Positions 24,575 through 31,709 of a stretch of DNA of 35,374 nucleotides are shown piece by piece; the first letter of the stretch is position 1, and every line of letters begins with the position of its first letter. Location of the stretch: NCBI GenBank assembly GCA_002729515.1, contig PBYF01000070.1, positions 1 through 35,374 of the forward strand, in the 5' to 3' direction. The translations under genes were made by a program, and so were the position numbers. A model generated the notes under the pieces. That model saw only the letters and a list, made by a program, of their open reading frames with translations, ran no database searches and had not been told where the DNA came from. This DNA comes from Deltaproteobacteria bacterium. GTDB taxonomy: Bacteria; Myxococcota_A; UBA9160; SMWR01.

Positions 24575-26323
24575 GTGAAGTCGTTTCCCATCGTTTGCAG
24601 GCTTCTTCTCGCCGGAGGCGCACTGGCCCTCGGCTGCGACCGGTCGGTACCGCCGTCGGAGCCCGAGGTGTTTCTGGAAGGTGCGGTGCCCGCGCCTCTG
24701 GATGCCCATACGGAAGAATTCGAGCGCCGCGTCTACCGGGTGACCGAGGGTGTCTACGCAGCCGTCGGTTTTGGTCTCGCGAACTCGATTCTGGTCGAAG
24801 GCGACGACTGCGCGTTCGTCGTTGACGTGCAGGGAAGTATCGAGAGCGCGCGCGAAGTACGCGCGGAGTTCGAAAAGATCACAACCAGGCCGATAGAGGC
24901 CTTCATCTACACCCACAATCACGCCGATCATGTCTTTGGGGGGCCGGGCTTCGTAGACCCCGGGCAGGAGATCGATGTCTACGCGCACGACACCACCGAG
25001 TTCTACATCGATCGCATGGTAAACCGGATTCGGCCGATCGTTGGGGTGCGCAGCGCCAGGATGTTCGGCAATCACCTGCCGAAGGAGGGCCCGGATCGTT
25101 TCGTCAACGCAGGGATTGGTCCGGCTCTCGAGATTGGCCACGGCGGCGGGACGCTCGGCCTGTTGCGACCCACGAGGACTTTCGAGGACGAGCTTGCGGT
25201 CGAGATCTGTGGCGTGGCCGTGGAACTGGTTCATGCCCCCGGCGAGACGAATGATCAGCTCTTCGTGTGGCTGCCCGAGAAACGCGTTCTCATGCCGGGA
25301 GACAACGTCTACCGTGCATTTCCGAACCTCTACACGATCCGCGGCACGCTCTACCGTGACGTCCTGGATTGGGTGCGCAGTATCGACCAGATGCGCGCCC
25401 TCAGGCCGGAGTTCCTCGTGCCGAGTCACACCCAGCCGATCAGCGGGGAGGAACGCATCGAATCGATTCTGCTCGCCTATCGCGATGCCATCCAGTATGT
25501 GCACGACCAGACGATTCGAGGCATGAACCGGGGGTTGACGCCCGACGAACTGGTGGCAGAGATCGAGTTGCCGCTGCAACTCCGCGAACATCCCTATCTC
25601 CAGGAGTTCTACGGCACCGTTCCGTGGTCGGTTCGTTCGGTCTTCACCGGCTACCTCGGCTGGTTCGATGGAGACAGCGCCACACTCGACCCTGCGAGCC
25701 CCGGGGAGCGCGCAGCGGGATACGCGGCGCTAGCGGGTGGTCCGGACGCACTGCTCGCGGCGGCCCGGGAAGCGGTTGGCGAAGGTCGGTATGCCTGGGC
25801 GGCGGAGCTCGCGAGCCACGTCATGAGGCTGCGGACGGACGATCCAGAACCCCGGCTCGTGAAGGCACGGGCGCTGCGTGCGTTAGGGCAACGCAGCATG
25901 AGCCCGAATGGGAGGAACTACTATCTCACGCAGGCCCTCGAATTGGAGGGCGGGGTGGAGTTGCCCCCGGGCGTGGCCGTCGGCGAGGAACTCATGAGCC
26001 TCGTTCAGTCGATTCCCATCCGGAACTTCCTCGCCGCGATGCCGGTGAATCTCGACCCCGATAAGGCGGGCGATGCCGATCTGCTGGTGGGTTTCGATTT
26101 CACGGATGTGGGTGAGGGCTACAGCCTTCACGTTCGCAACGGTATCGCCGACCTCCAGGAGGGCTTCCCCGAGGCGGCGGATCTGGCGATTAGCTTGCCT
26201 TCCGCACTGTGGCGAGAGATCGTCGTCGGAGCCCGGAATCCCGCCGTCGCTTTCGCCCTCGGGGAAGTCGAGGTCGAGGGTGGAACACTCGAAGTGGTGC
26301 AATTCCTCGGCTGGTTCCGTTAG
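24575..26323 (+). CDS. Alkylsulfatase-type metallo-beta-lactamase lipoprotein, 582 aa
   Basis: Resembles SdsA1-type (type III) linear alkylsulfatases, which hydrolyse sulfate esters such as alkyl sulfates with two zinc ions. The zinc motif THNHADH (His114, His116, Asp118, His119) is intact, followed by further ligand regions HAPGETNDQLFVWLPEKRVLMPGDNVYRAFPNLYTIRG in the expected order. A helical dimerisation-like domain (EGRYAWAAELASHVMRLRTDDPE) and a C-terminal SCP2-like domain (residues ~470-582) complete the family architecture. The N-terminus has a lipobox (ALALGC, Cys21), so it is lipidated; characterised SdsA1 is secreted or periplasmic. The GTG start at 24575 has AGGAG seven bases upstream; the frame to 24440 has no signal sense. 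Substrate unknown. Confidence 0.88.
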   Translation: MKSFPIVCRLLLAGGALALGCDRSVPPSEPEVFLEGAVPAPLDAHTEEFERRVYRVTEGVYAAVGFGLANSILVEGDDCAFVVDVQGSIESAREVRAEFEKITTRPIEAFIYTHNHADHVFGGPGFVDPGQEIDVYAHDTTEFYIDRMVNRIRPIVGVRSARMFGNHLPKEGPDRFVNAGIGPALEIGHGGGTLGLLRPTRTFEDELAVEICGVAVELVHAPGETNDQLFVWLPEKRVLMPGDNVYRAFPNLYTIRGTLYRDVLDWVRSIDQMRALRPEFLVPSHTQPISGEERIESILLAYRDAIQYVHDQTIRGMNRGLTPDELVAEIELPLQLREHPYLQEFYGTVPWSVRSVFTGYLGWFDGDSATLDPASPGERAAGYAALAGGPDALLAAAREAVGEGRYAWAAELASHVMRLRTDDPEPRLVKARALRALGQRSMSPNGRNYYLTQALELEGGVELPPGVAVGEELMSLVQSIPIRNFLAAMPVNLDPDKAGDADLLVGFDFTDVGEGYSLHVRNGIADLQEGFPEAADLAISLPSALWREIVVGARNPAVAFALGEVEVEGGTLEVVQFLGWFR

Positions 26324-26507
26324 GCCTTCCAGGGGGAAGTATCTGAAGGCTGGGGAAACCGGGTGGGTGGCTCCTGGCGGTTGTTGCGAGAATGCTGCTG
26401 TTCGCCCTGCCGGTTGGGAGTCTTGCCGACGGTTTCCGTGATGCTCTTCCAAGAGCGGTGTCCGGGCGCCTGTTCAGTGGTGGTGGAGCCGGCCGACGCC
26501 CGGCGCT

Positions 26508-27476
26508 TCAGGAGGCGTCGTCGGTGCCCAGCGGGTTCAGGGCCTCCCCGGAAACGACGTCCCACGAAATATCCGGGTCGAACGCATCGATCTTGGCTGT
26601 GATCTCCGAGGTATCCGGGCCCAGGTTCTTTTCGTAGACCAGCCCGGTCTGGTTCACGAGGAAGGTCATCACCCCGGAAGCGCCGTATTTTGCGGGCCAG
26701 GCAAGCAGGGCGAATCCCTTCGTCATCGCCCCGTCCATGATGTATTCCACCGCACCGCCGTGGGCCTCCTCTCCCTGCTTGAGGAGCACGCGAAAGCGGT
26801 AGCCGTGGTAGGGTGCGTCCGGACCTTCTTTGGCGGAGTAGCCCTCCGTGCGGGCTGCGGCGAAGAGTGCTCCGAGAGGGCTCGGCTTTTCACCCTCGCC
26901 GGTAATCCAGAAGAGTCCGTTCTTCTTGCCGTCCGCGCTGGCGATGGCTCGTGCGTACTGCGGGGTCCCGCCCATCGGGTTCCACGCGTAGTACTCGCGC
27001 TCGGCATCGACAAAGGCCAGACACGCCTGAATTGCGCTGAGTTCGTTCCGCCCAACCCGCCGGTCGAGAACCTCCTCGCGGCCTCGTTCGGTATCGAAGT
27101 GCGACACGCTTTCGGTTTCAACGAGCGGAATGGGGAAGGGCCAGTGGTCTTTACCCACAATGAGGATTTTCAGGTTGTCGGGAGCTGGTTTCCATTCATG
27201 TTTCTGCTCGTAGGCTGCGACGAATCTCTCCCGAAGGGATGCGTCTGCGGCTGGGTCTCCGGAGAAGACCAGGTCCTTGGACCCGGGTCCGAAGATGGCG
27301 ATGAGCGCGTCGGTGTCGTTCGCCTTCGCCGAAGCCAAGAGTGCTTCGCCGGCCGCAGCGGGCGATTTGAATGTCTTCTGTGCAGTTTCTTCTGCGGTCG
27401 CAACCAGTGGGCTGAATGAGACGATCAACGCTGCCAGGAGCCCTGCGATCGTCGACGGTGTCGTTATCCGAGTCAT
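26508..27476 (-). CDS. DUF2950 exported protein, 322 aa
   Basis: Clear DUF2950 pattern: FKSPAAAGEALLASAKANDTDALIAIFGPGSKDLVFSGDP appears in pieces near residues 20-70, with RERFVAAYEQKH, and later YYAWNPMGGTPQYARAIAS and YHGYRFRVLLKQGEEAHGGA, then VMTFLVNQTGLVYEKNLGPDT. A signal peptide (IAGLLAALIVSFSPLVATA) directs export. The start at 27476 is chosen because AAAGGAG lies six bases before it; an in-frame ATG at 27491 is less favourable. Function unknown. It begins 11 bases after the stop of the DUF3300 gene, and this pair is commonly found together in Gram-negative genomes. Confidence 0.93.
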   Translation of the reverse strand: MTRITTPSTIAGLLAALIVSFSPLVATAEETAQKTFKSPAAAGEALLASAKANDTDALIAIFGPGSKDLVFSGDPAADASLRERFVAAYEQKHEWKPAPDNLKILIVGKDHWPFPIPLVETESVSHFDTERGREEVLDRRVGRNELSAIQACLAFVDAEREYYAWNPMGGTPQYARAIASADGKKNGLFWITGEGEKPSPLGALFAAARTEGYSAKEGPDAPYHGYRFRVLLKQGEEAHGGAVEYIMDGAMTKGFALLAWPAKYGASGVMTFLVNQTGLVYEKNLGPDTSEITAKIDAFDPDISWDVVSGEALNPLGTDDAS

Positions 27477-27487
27477 CTTGGCTCCTT

Positions 27488-28687
27488 TCATCGTCGCCGT
27501 CCGCCGCCGAAGTGTCGGCCGCCTCCGCGCCCCCCACCCCCGCGGCCTCCTCCCCAGCCGCCGCCACCACCGAATCCGCCGCGGCTCGCGCGCCCGCGAT
27601 CGCCGTTGCGGCGGGAGTTGTGCCCGTTGCCGACGCCTGAGAAAGCGCCGCTGCCGCGGCGGCTTTGTGCGTTCCGAAGCGCTTCGGATCGATTGCCGCC
27701 AACGCCCCCGCCGGCCTGGGGTTTCATTCCCTTGAACTTGTCGGCACTACCCCGCGCAATTTGCTTCCGTCCCTGTTCTGCACGTCCCCTGAACGAGTCC
27801 CGGGCTTTCTGGTTCCTGCTCGAATTTCCGCCGTACTTGTTCTGGGTCTTCCTGTCTCTGTAGCCGGCGCCGCGCCGGTGGGTGTTGTCGTGCCGCCAGG
27901 TCGAGTTCTTGATGTTTGTCTTGTTGAAGTTGTTGTACTTGTTGATGTTGACGTTCACATCGGAATGGCCCCAGTTGCATCCGCCCCACAAAGCAGCACC
28001 CACAGCCATTCCGACTCCGAACGAGATTGCCGAAGACGCGAATGCGTAGCCCGGTGGGTACCAATAAAAGGGGCGGTACGCGGGGTAGGGCCACGGACCG
28101 TAAACCATGGTCGGGTTGTACGTAGGGACGTAAACGATTTCCGGGTTCGCGGGCTCGATGATGATCGTCTGCGACTGGGTCCCCGTCGGTTTGTTTTCGA
28201 CCTGGACGGTCTGCTGTTCATTGCTGTCGAGATTCCCAGCGTCCTTGGCACGTTGCCGCAGAATCTGGACAGCGTTCATGACTTCGGATTGTTGAGCCAG
28301 GAAGGCGTCCCCCAATTGGGTTGTCCAGTCGAGCTTTGTGTTCATCATTTCTAGCGTCTGCGGAAATGCGGTGAGCGATTTGACGCTGGCGTCCCAATTC
28401 TGTTTTTCGAGCGCATCCTGCAGCGCCTTGCCTTTGAGGTCGGGGTTCGACTTGGCCCAGCGTGCCGCCTCGACGACTTCGAGCGGGTACGTGGACGCCA
28501 TCAGCACCTGCGCCACGAGTGAATCGGGGTACAGGGCGATGGGTGCGACCAGCTGGTCCAGCTGCTCGGTGCTGAGAGGCTTTGAACCGCTGTCAGCTGC
28601 CCAGGCTGGCGGTATCAGGACCAAGAGCCCGAGGCTCGCCATGAGCACGCGAACTCCAGTCGAACGGATAATGTCTAGGGGGTGCAT
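27488..28687 (-). CDS. DUF3300 exported protein, 399 aa
   Basis: DUF3300 N-terminal domain: STEQLDQLVAPIALYPDSLVAQ, LMASTYPLEVVEAARW, SVKSLTAFPQTLEMM and IVYVPTYNPTMVYGPWPYP are its hallmark segments. A signal peptide precedes it (VLMASLGLLVLIPPAWA). After a short hydrophobic segment the C-terminal half is low-complexity: Asn-rich (NVNINKYNNFNKTN), then Arg/Gly-rich, ending in GGGGWGGGRGGGGRGGGRHF. The disordered basic tail suggests a polyanion or surface-binding role, which is inference. The start at 28687 is the last sensible Met before the signal; an ATG at 28696 is also possible, and neither has a strong ribosome binding site. First gene of the DUF3300-DUF2950 pair. Confidence 0.92.
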   Translation of the reverse strand: MHPLDIIRSTGVRVLMASLGLLVLIPPAWAADSGSKPLSTEQLDQLVAPIALYPDSLVAQVLMASTYPLEVVEAARWAKSNPDLKGKALQDALEKQNWDASVKSLTAFPQTLEMMNTKLDWTTQLGDAFLAQQSEVMNAVQILRQRAKDAGNLDSNEQQTVQVENKPTGTQSQTIIIEPANPEIVYVPTYNPTMVYGPWPYPAYRPFYWYPPGYAFASSAISFGVGMAVGAALWGGCNWGHSDVNVNINKYNNFNKTNIKNSTWRHDNTHRRGAGYRDRKTQNKYGGNSSRNQKARDSFRGRAEQGRKQIARGSADKFKGMKPQAGGGVGGNRSEALRNAQSRRGSGAFSGVGNGHNSRRNGDRGRASRGGFGGGGGWGGGRGGGGRGGGRHFGGGRRR

Positions 28688-29191
28688 CGCGTCCATCCAT
28701 GTCTGGGGCTGTCGTTCTCTGACGGCTGGAGCCCACTGCTCCACCTGCCTCGTAGGAGGCTCTAGTCTGATGGGGGTTCCGAGCCGCAATCTCCGTATGA
28801 AGGAGAAACAGAGGGTTTGTCAACCATCAATCGGTGAGAGTTCCCGGCTCGGGCAAGGACACGTGGCTCGCGTCCCGGGAGAATTCCAATTTTCAATGTT
28901 CGCAGAAGGGCCGGGATGGACTCTGGAGTGAAAGGGTGCACGCTATGTCAAAATCAAGGCGAGCAGGTCCGAAGCCACTGCGGCTATTCGGAGACCCTGG
29001 TGACGAACGCGCTCGCTGGAGGCGGTCGAGTGACGTCTCGTCCATGCCGATCACCGGCGTGCCGAGGTGGCTTGGGAGTCTCCGCATCGGGATGCGCGCG
29101 GGAAAGGGGAGGAGCGAAGTCCAGCATGCGGCTAGCAGTGGCGCGGAGTTGCTTCCGGGGGCTGCCCCTGGAGCTCTCTCCGATTGCTAGA
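28688..29191. other. 504-base gap with no confident gene
   Basis: Open frames exist on plus (from about 28834 and 28916) but lack family sequence and a good ribosome binding site. The one from 28916 includes a CTLC motif and runs in frame into the small ORF below. Immediately upstream of DUF3300 the DNA holds its promoter, not identifiable by eye. The right end carries the candidate -10 at 29185-29193. Confidence 0.35.
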
Positions 29192-29193
29192 AT
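29185..29193 (+). promoter_or_regulatory. Possible extended -10 element (tgcTAGAAT)
   Basis: TGC followed by TAGAAT (29188-29193, five of six to consensus) overlaps the ATG of the small ORF at 29192. If it is a promoter, transcription begins around 29200 and the small ORF's first ATG would not be translated from this transcript. It could serve the CgeB-like gene at 29365. Confidence 0.35.
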
Positions 29194-29365
29194 GCCCACC
29201 ATCTCGGTTTTTTGGGGGGGGCGCGGGTTGAGCCACGCGATCTTCGGGGTGCGCAAAGAGATGCGCGAGGTCGCCGCTACGCGGGACCACTTCTCATTTG
29301 AAAAATACAGCCAGCTTGTGCGTCGCCTCACCGACACAGCCATCGGAAGTGGAGGAAGCGCCTGA
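29192..29365 (+). CDS. Small ORF overlapping the CgeB-like start, possibly a broken gene
   Basis: The frame ends in TGA at 29363-29365, sharing its last base with the ATG of the next gene (TGATG), the signature of coupled genes. The last 40 residues (FGVRKEMREVAATRDHFSFEKYSQLVRRL) look like a real protein tail and recall the 'eHFsweryaeqlvel' end of group-1 glycosyltransferases. Upstream is a run of six T and eight G (29208-29221), a slippage-prone site, so the N-terminal part may be out of frame. Possible products: a 57-aa protein, a phase-variable gene, or a truncated glycosyltransferase tail. Confidence 0.4.
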   Translation: MPTISVFWGGRGLSHAIFGVRKEMREVAATRDHFSFEKYSQLVRRLTDTAIGSGGSA

Positions 29366-30381
29366 TGCGGATTCTGTTGTCCGGTGAGGTCTTCCCCGAT
29401 TCATTTGCTGAGAACGTGGGGTGTGGCTTTCAGGAGCTTGGCCACGATGTGACCCACACAGCCGACTTCTTCAAGCAGATGGGTTACGGGCGCATGGGGC
29501 GCTTTGCCGAGATGCTCGCGACGCTGCTGCCGCAGGTGGAGCAGAAGGCACAGCTGACGCTGGTCCGGGCCGCCGCCGATCTCCAGCCCGACCTCGTGTT
29601 GTGTCTCAATCAGCCGCACCCCAACGTGATCCGCAAGTTGCGACAGGAGGTGCCGCGGGCACGCATCGCTCATTGGATGAGCGATGCCCTCACGGGATTC
29701 TTTCGCCAGTACAACCTCGCGAGTGACTACGATGTGATGTTCTTCAAGGACCAGTACATCGTCGACTTCGTCCGCGAGAAACTCGGAAAGAAGTGTTTCT
29801 TCCCGCCACAGGCCGCCAACCCCAAATGGCACCGGCGCATGCCGCTCAGCGCTGCGGATCGGGATCTCTACGGATGCGATATGACGGTCGCAGGGAATCT
29901 CTACTGGTACCGTGCGCTGTTGATGGAGCCCTTTCTCGATTACGACATCAAGATTTGGGGAGATTACAGCCCAGATTGGATGAACTCACCCGTGCGCAAA
30001 TTTTACCCGAGGCGTTATGTGGCGTGTGAGGAAAAGGCGAAGGCGTACGGTGCCGCCAAGATCGTATTCAATGCGATGCACTACGCCGAGCTGCTCGGTT
30101 GCAACCTGCGCCTGTTCGAGGCGGCGGCGTGCGGAGGATTCGTGATCGTGGACCACCGTCCCAACATCCACGAGGTGTTCGAGCCGGGCAAGGAGATTGT
30201 CACCTTTCAGGGCCGTGATGAGCTCAAGGAGAAGGTGGACTACTATCTCGCTCACGAAGACGAGCGGCGTTCCATCGCTGACGCCTGTCACGAGCGTGCA
30301 CAGCGCGACCACTTGTACCCCACGCGACTCAGCCAGATGCTTCGCTACATCTTCGACGACGAGTCCACGGCGTCGTCATAG
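29365..30381 (+). CDS. CgeB family glycosyltransferase-like protein, 338 aa
   Basis: Two-domain GT-B-type protein of the CgeB/DUF3880 group (named for a Bacillus spore-maturation protein). The N-terminal domain starts MRILLSGEVFPDSFAENV and contains LQPDLVLCLNQPHPNVIRKL and YDVMFFKDQYIVDFVREKLG. The C-terminal domain has the typical LRLFEAAACGGFVIVDHRP then FEPGKEIVTF, KEKVDYYLAHEDERRSIADA and the His/Tyr-containing end. The Glu in LFEAAACGGF matches the nucleotide-sugar-binding E of GT4-like enzymes. The substrate is unknown; relatives often sit in surface-glycan loci. GGAGGAAG precedes the ATG at 29365. Confidence 0.88.
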   Translation: MRILLSGEVFPDSFAENVGCGFQELGHDVTHTADFFKQMGYGRMGRFAEMLATLLPQVEQKAQLTLVRAAADLQPDLVLCLNQPHPNVIRKLRQEVPRARIAHWMSDALTGFFRQYNLASDYDVMFFKDQYIVDFVREKLGKKCFFPPQAANPKWHRRMPLSAADRDLYGCDMTVAGNLYWYRALLMEPFLDYDIKIWGDYSPDWMNSPVRKFYPRRYVACEEKAKAYGAAKIVFNAMHYAELLGCNLRLFEAAACGGFVIVDHRPNIHEVFEPGKEIVTFQGRDELKEKVDYYLAHEDERRSIADACHERAQRDHLYPTRLSQMLRYIFDDESTASS

Positions 30382-30798
30382 CGGATCGTCAGATCGATCT
30401 TGGGACCGGCGTGTCGGTGTTCTGGATTCGACGACCTTTCCGGAATGTTTCCTTGTGCCCCGGCACCGGGTCATCGGTCGCGTCTACTCGCCGGGTGCAG
30501 CGCCGATGGGCGATTGGGTTCCCGGTTGGCCTGACGATATGCTCGCATGAGTTTTTCAGGCGCTCTTGACCGCCGATGTGGGCCTGAAAGAGATCGACGG
30601 GATCGACGCTCTGGTGCTGGCCACGATGTAGAGGCGGATTTCCCCTCATGCCGCGATTCGAGGCGTTTGCGGGGTGCCAAATCGGGCGTTCGGTCTCATA
30701 CCCGGGCGTGAAGCGAGGGCATCGTGCCAGGGCCGTCGAGCCGAGCATTCCCCGGGCTACGGCTGACTAATCCGGTTCTCGTATGTCACACTAGAAGT
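30382..30798. other. 417-base gap, possible decayed sequence
   Basis: One plus frame reads PRHRVIGRVYSPG...GWPDDMLA, then a stop (30548-30550), then VFQALLTADVGLKEIDGIDALVLATM and a second stop. The pieces look protein-like and in phase, so a gene with nonsense mutations is possible, but I cannot name a family. There is no clear terminator after the CgeB-like gene. The right end holds the palindrome at 30787-30801. Confidence 0.3.
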
Positions 30799-30801
30799 GT
30801 G
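30787..30801. promoter_or_regulatory. 15-bp perfect palindrome overlapping the plsC-like start
   Basis: CACACT-AGA-AGTGTG is a perfect inverted repeat with a 3-base spacer, its right arm ending on the first GTG codon of the acyltransferase. It could be an operator controlling that gene or an RNA hairpin masking the start. The embedded ctagaag resembles the -10-like motif seen elsewhere in the window. Confidence 0.4.
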
Positions 30802-31563
30802 GTGAAACGCGCCGTCGACTGGGCGATTACCCTGCCATTCGTCCTCTCGTTTGTCGTGGTGCTCCTGGTCTTCGATCCCATACAGCGCGTGGCACGCCTC
30901 TTCGGCCAGCGCCCGCAAGAGATCGCCGCGGGCTGGCTGCAGGTATGGCTCGTGCGTTCCCTCTACGTGAGCGGAGCTCGGCTCTCGGTAGAGCGCTCAC
31001 CGGCGGTGGAGAAGAACACGCCCTACATCATCGTTTCCAATCACCAGAGCATGTTTGACATTCCCTTTGCCGGCTCGTTGCTCTTCTCGAACTTCCCAAA
31101 ATACGTCTCGAAGAAATCGCTCGCCCGCTGGTTGCCGTCCATCTCCTACAATCTTCGCCGAGGTGGCAATGCACTCATCGAACGCTCGGACCGCGACCAG
31201 GCGACGAAGGCAATTCGAAAACTTGGAGAGTACGCTCAACGAAGGGGCGTCTCGGCTCTCATCTATCCCGAGGGAACCCGCGCACGCGCGGGCGTGCTCC
31301 AACCCTTCAAGATGACCGGTGTACTCGAGCTTCTGCGTGCGGCACCGAACCTTCCGGTGGTCCCCTTTGCAGTCGACAACTCGTGGAAACTCTTGCGCCA
31401 CAGTCTACTTCCCATGCCGTTTGGCACGCGGCTTCGCGTGTGGATCGGTGATCCGATCAAGCGACACCCGGACGAAGACCCGAAGGCGCTCGTCGAGCAG
31501 GCACGCCGCGGGATCGAGATGACTCTCGAGCGATGGCGGGAAGCCGAGAGCGCGAACGCTTAG
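30799..31563 (+). CDS. 1-acyl-sn-glycerol-3-phosphate acyltransferase (PlsC-like), 254 aa
   Basis: Membrane-associated acyltransferase that adds an acyl chain to lysophosphatidic acid or a related lysolipid. The catalytic motif H-x4-D is SNHQSMFDIP, the substrate-binding block YPEGTRA, and a further family block is LPVVPFAVDNS. One N-terminal hydrophobic segment (LPFVLSFVVVLLVF) anchors it. The start is a GTG, either 30799 or 30802 (two GTG in a row); no ATG or strong ribosome binding site is present, and the first residues KRAVDWAITLPF fit the family. Length is normal. It follows the CgeB-like gene by 417 bases, so it is probably transcribed separately. Confidence 0.9.
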   Translation: MVKRAVDWAITLPFVLSFVVVLLVFDPIQRVARLFGQRPQEIAAGWLQVWLVRSLYVSGARLSVERSPAVEKNTPYIIVSNHQSMFDIPFAGSLLFSNFPKYVSKKSLARWLPSISYNLRRGGNALIERSDRDQATKAIRKLGEYAQRRGVSALIYPEGTRARAGVLQPFKMTGVLELLRAAPNLPVVPFAVDNSWKLLRHSLLPMPFGTRLRVWIGDPIKRHPDEDPKALVEQARRGIEMTLERWREAESANA

Positions 31564-31709
31564 GTCCAGCGCGGCGAGTGGGCCGACGGCCGGCTTCATC
31601 GATGTCGGGAAGAGCCGTCGACTGCGCGCGCGGAAGGGCTCCATCTGCCCGCGAGCGCTGGGGAGCTGTGCGGCTTCTTCGGGGTGGAATTCGCCGGGGG
31701 TCGAGTGGT

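Noticed and set aside
26324-26350. gccttc/gaaggc inverted repeat after the alkylsulfatase as a terminator
   Set aside because: Six-base stem with a 15-base loop and no T run; too weak to call.
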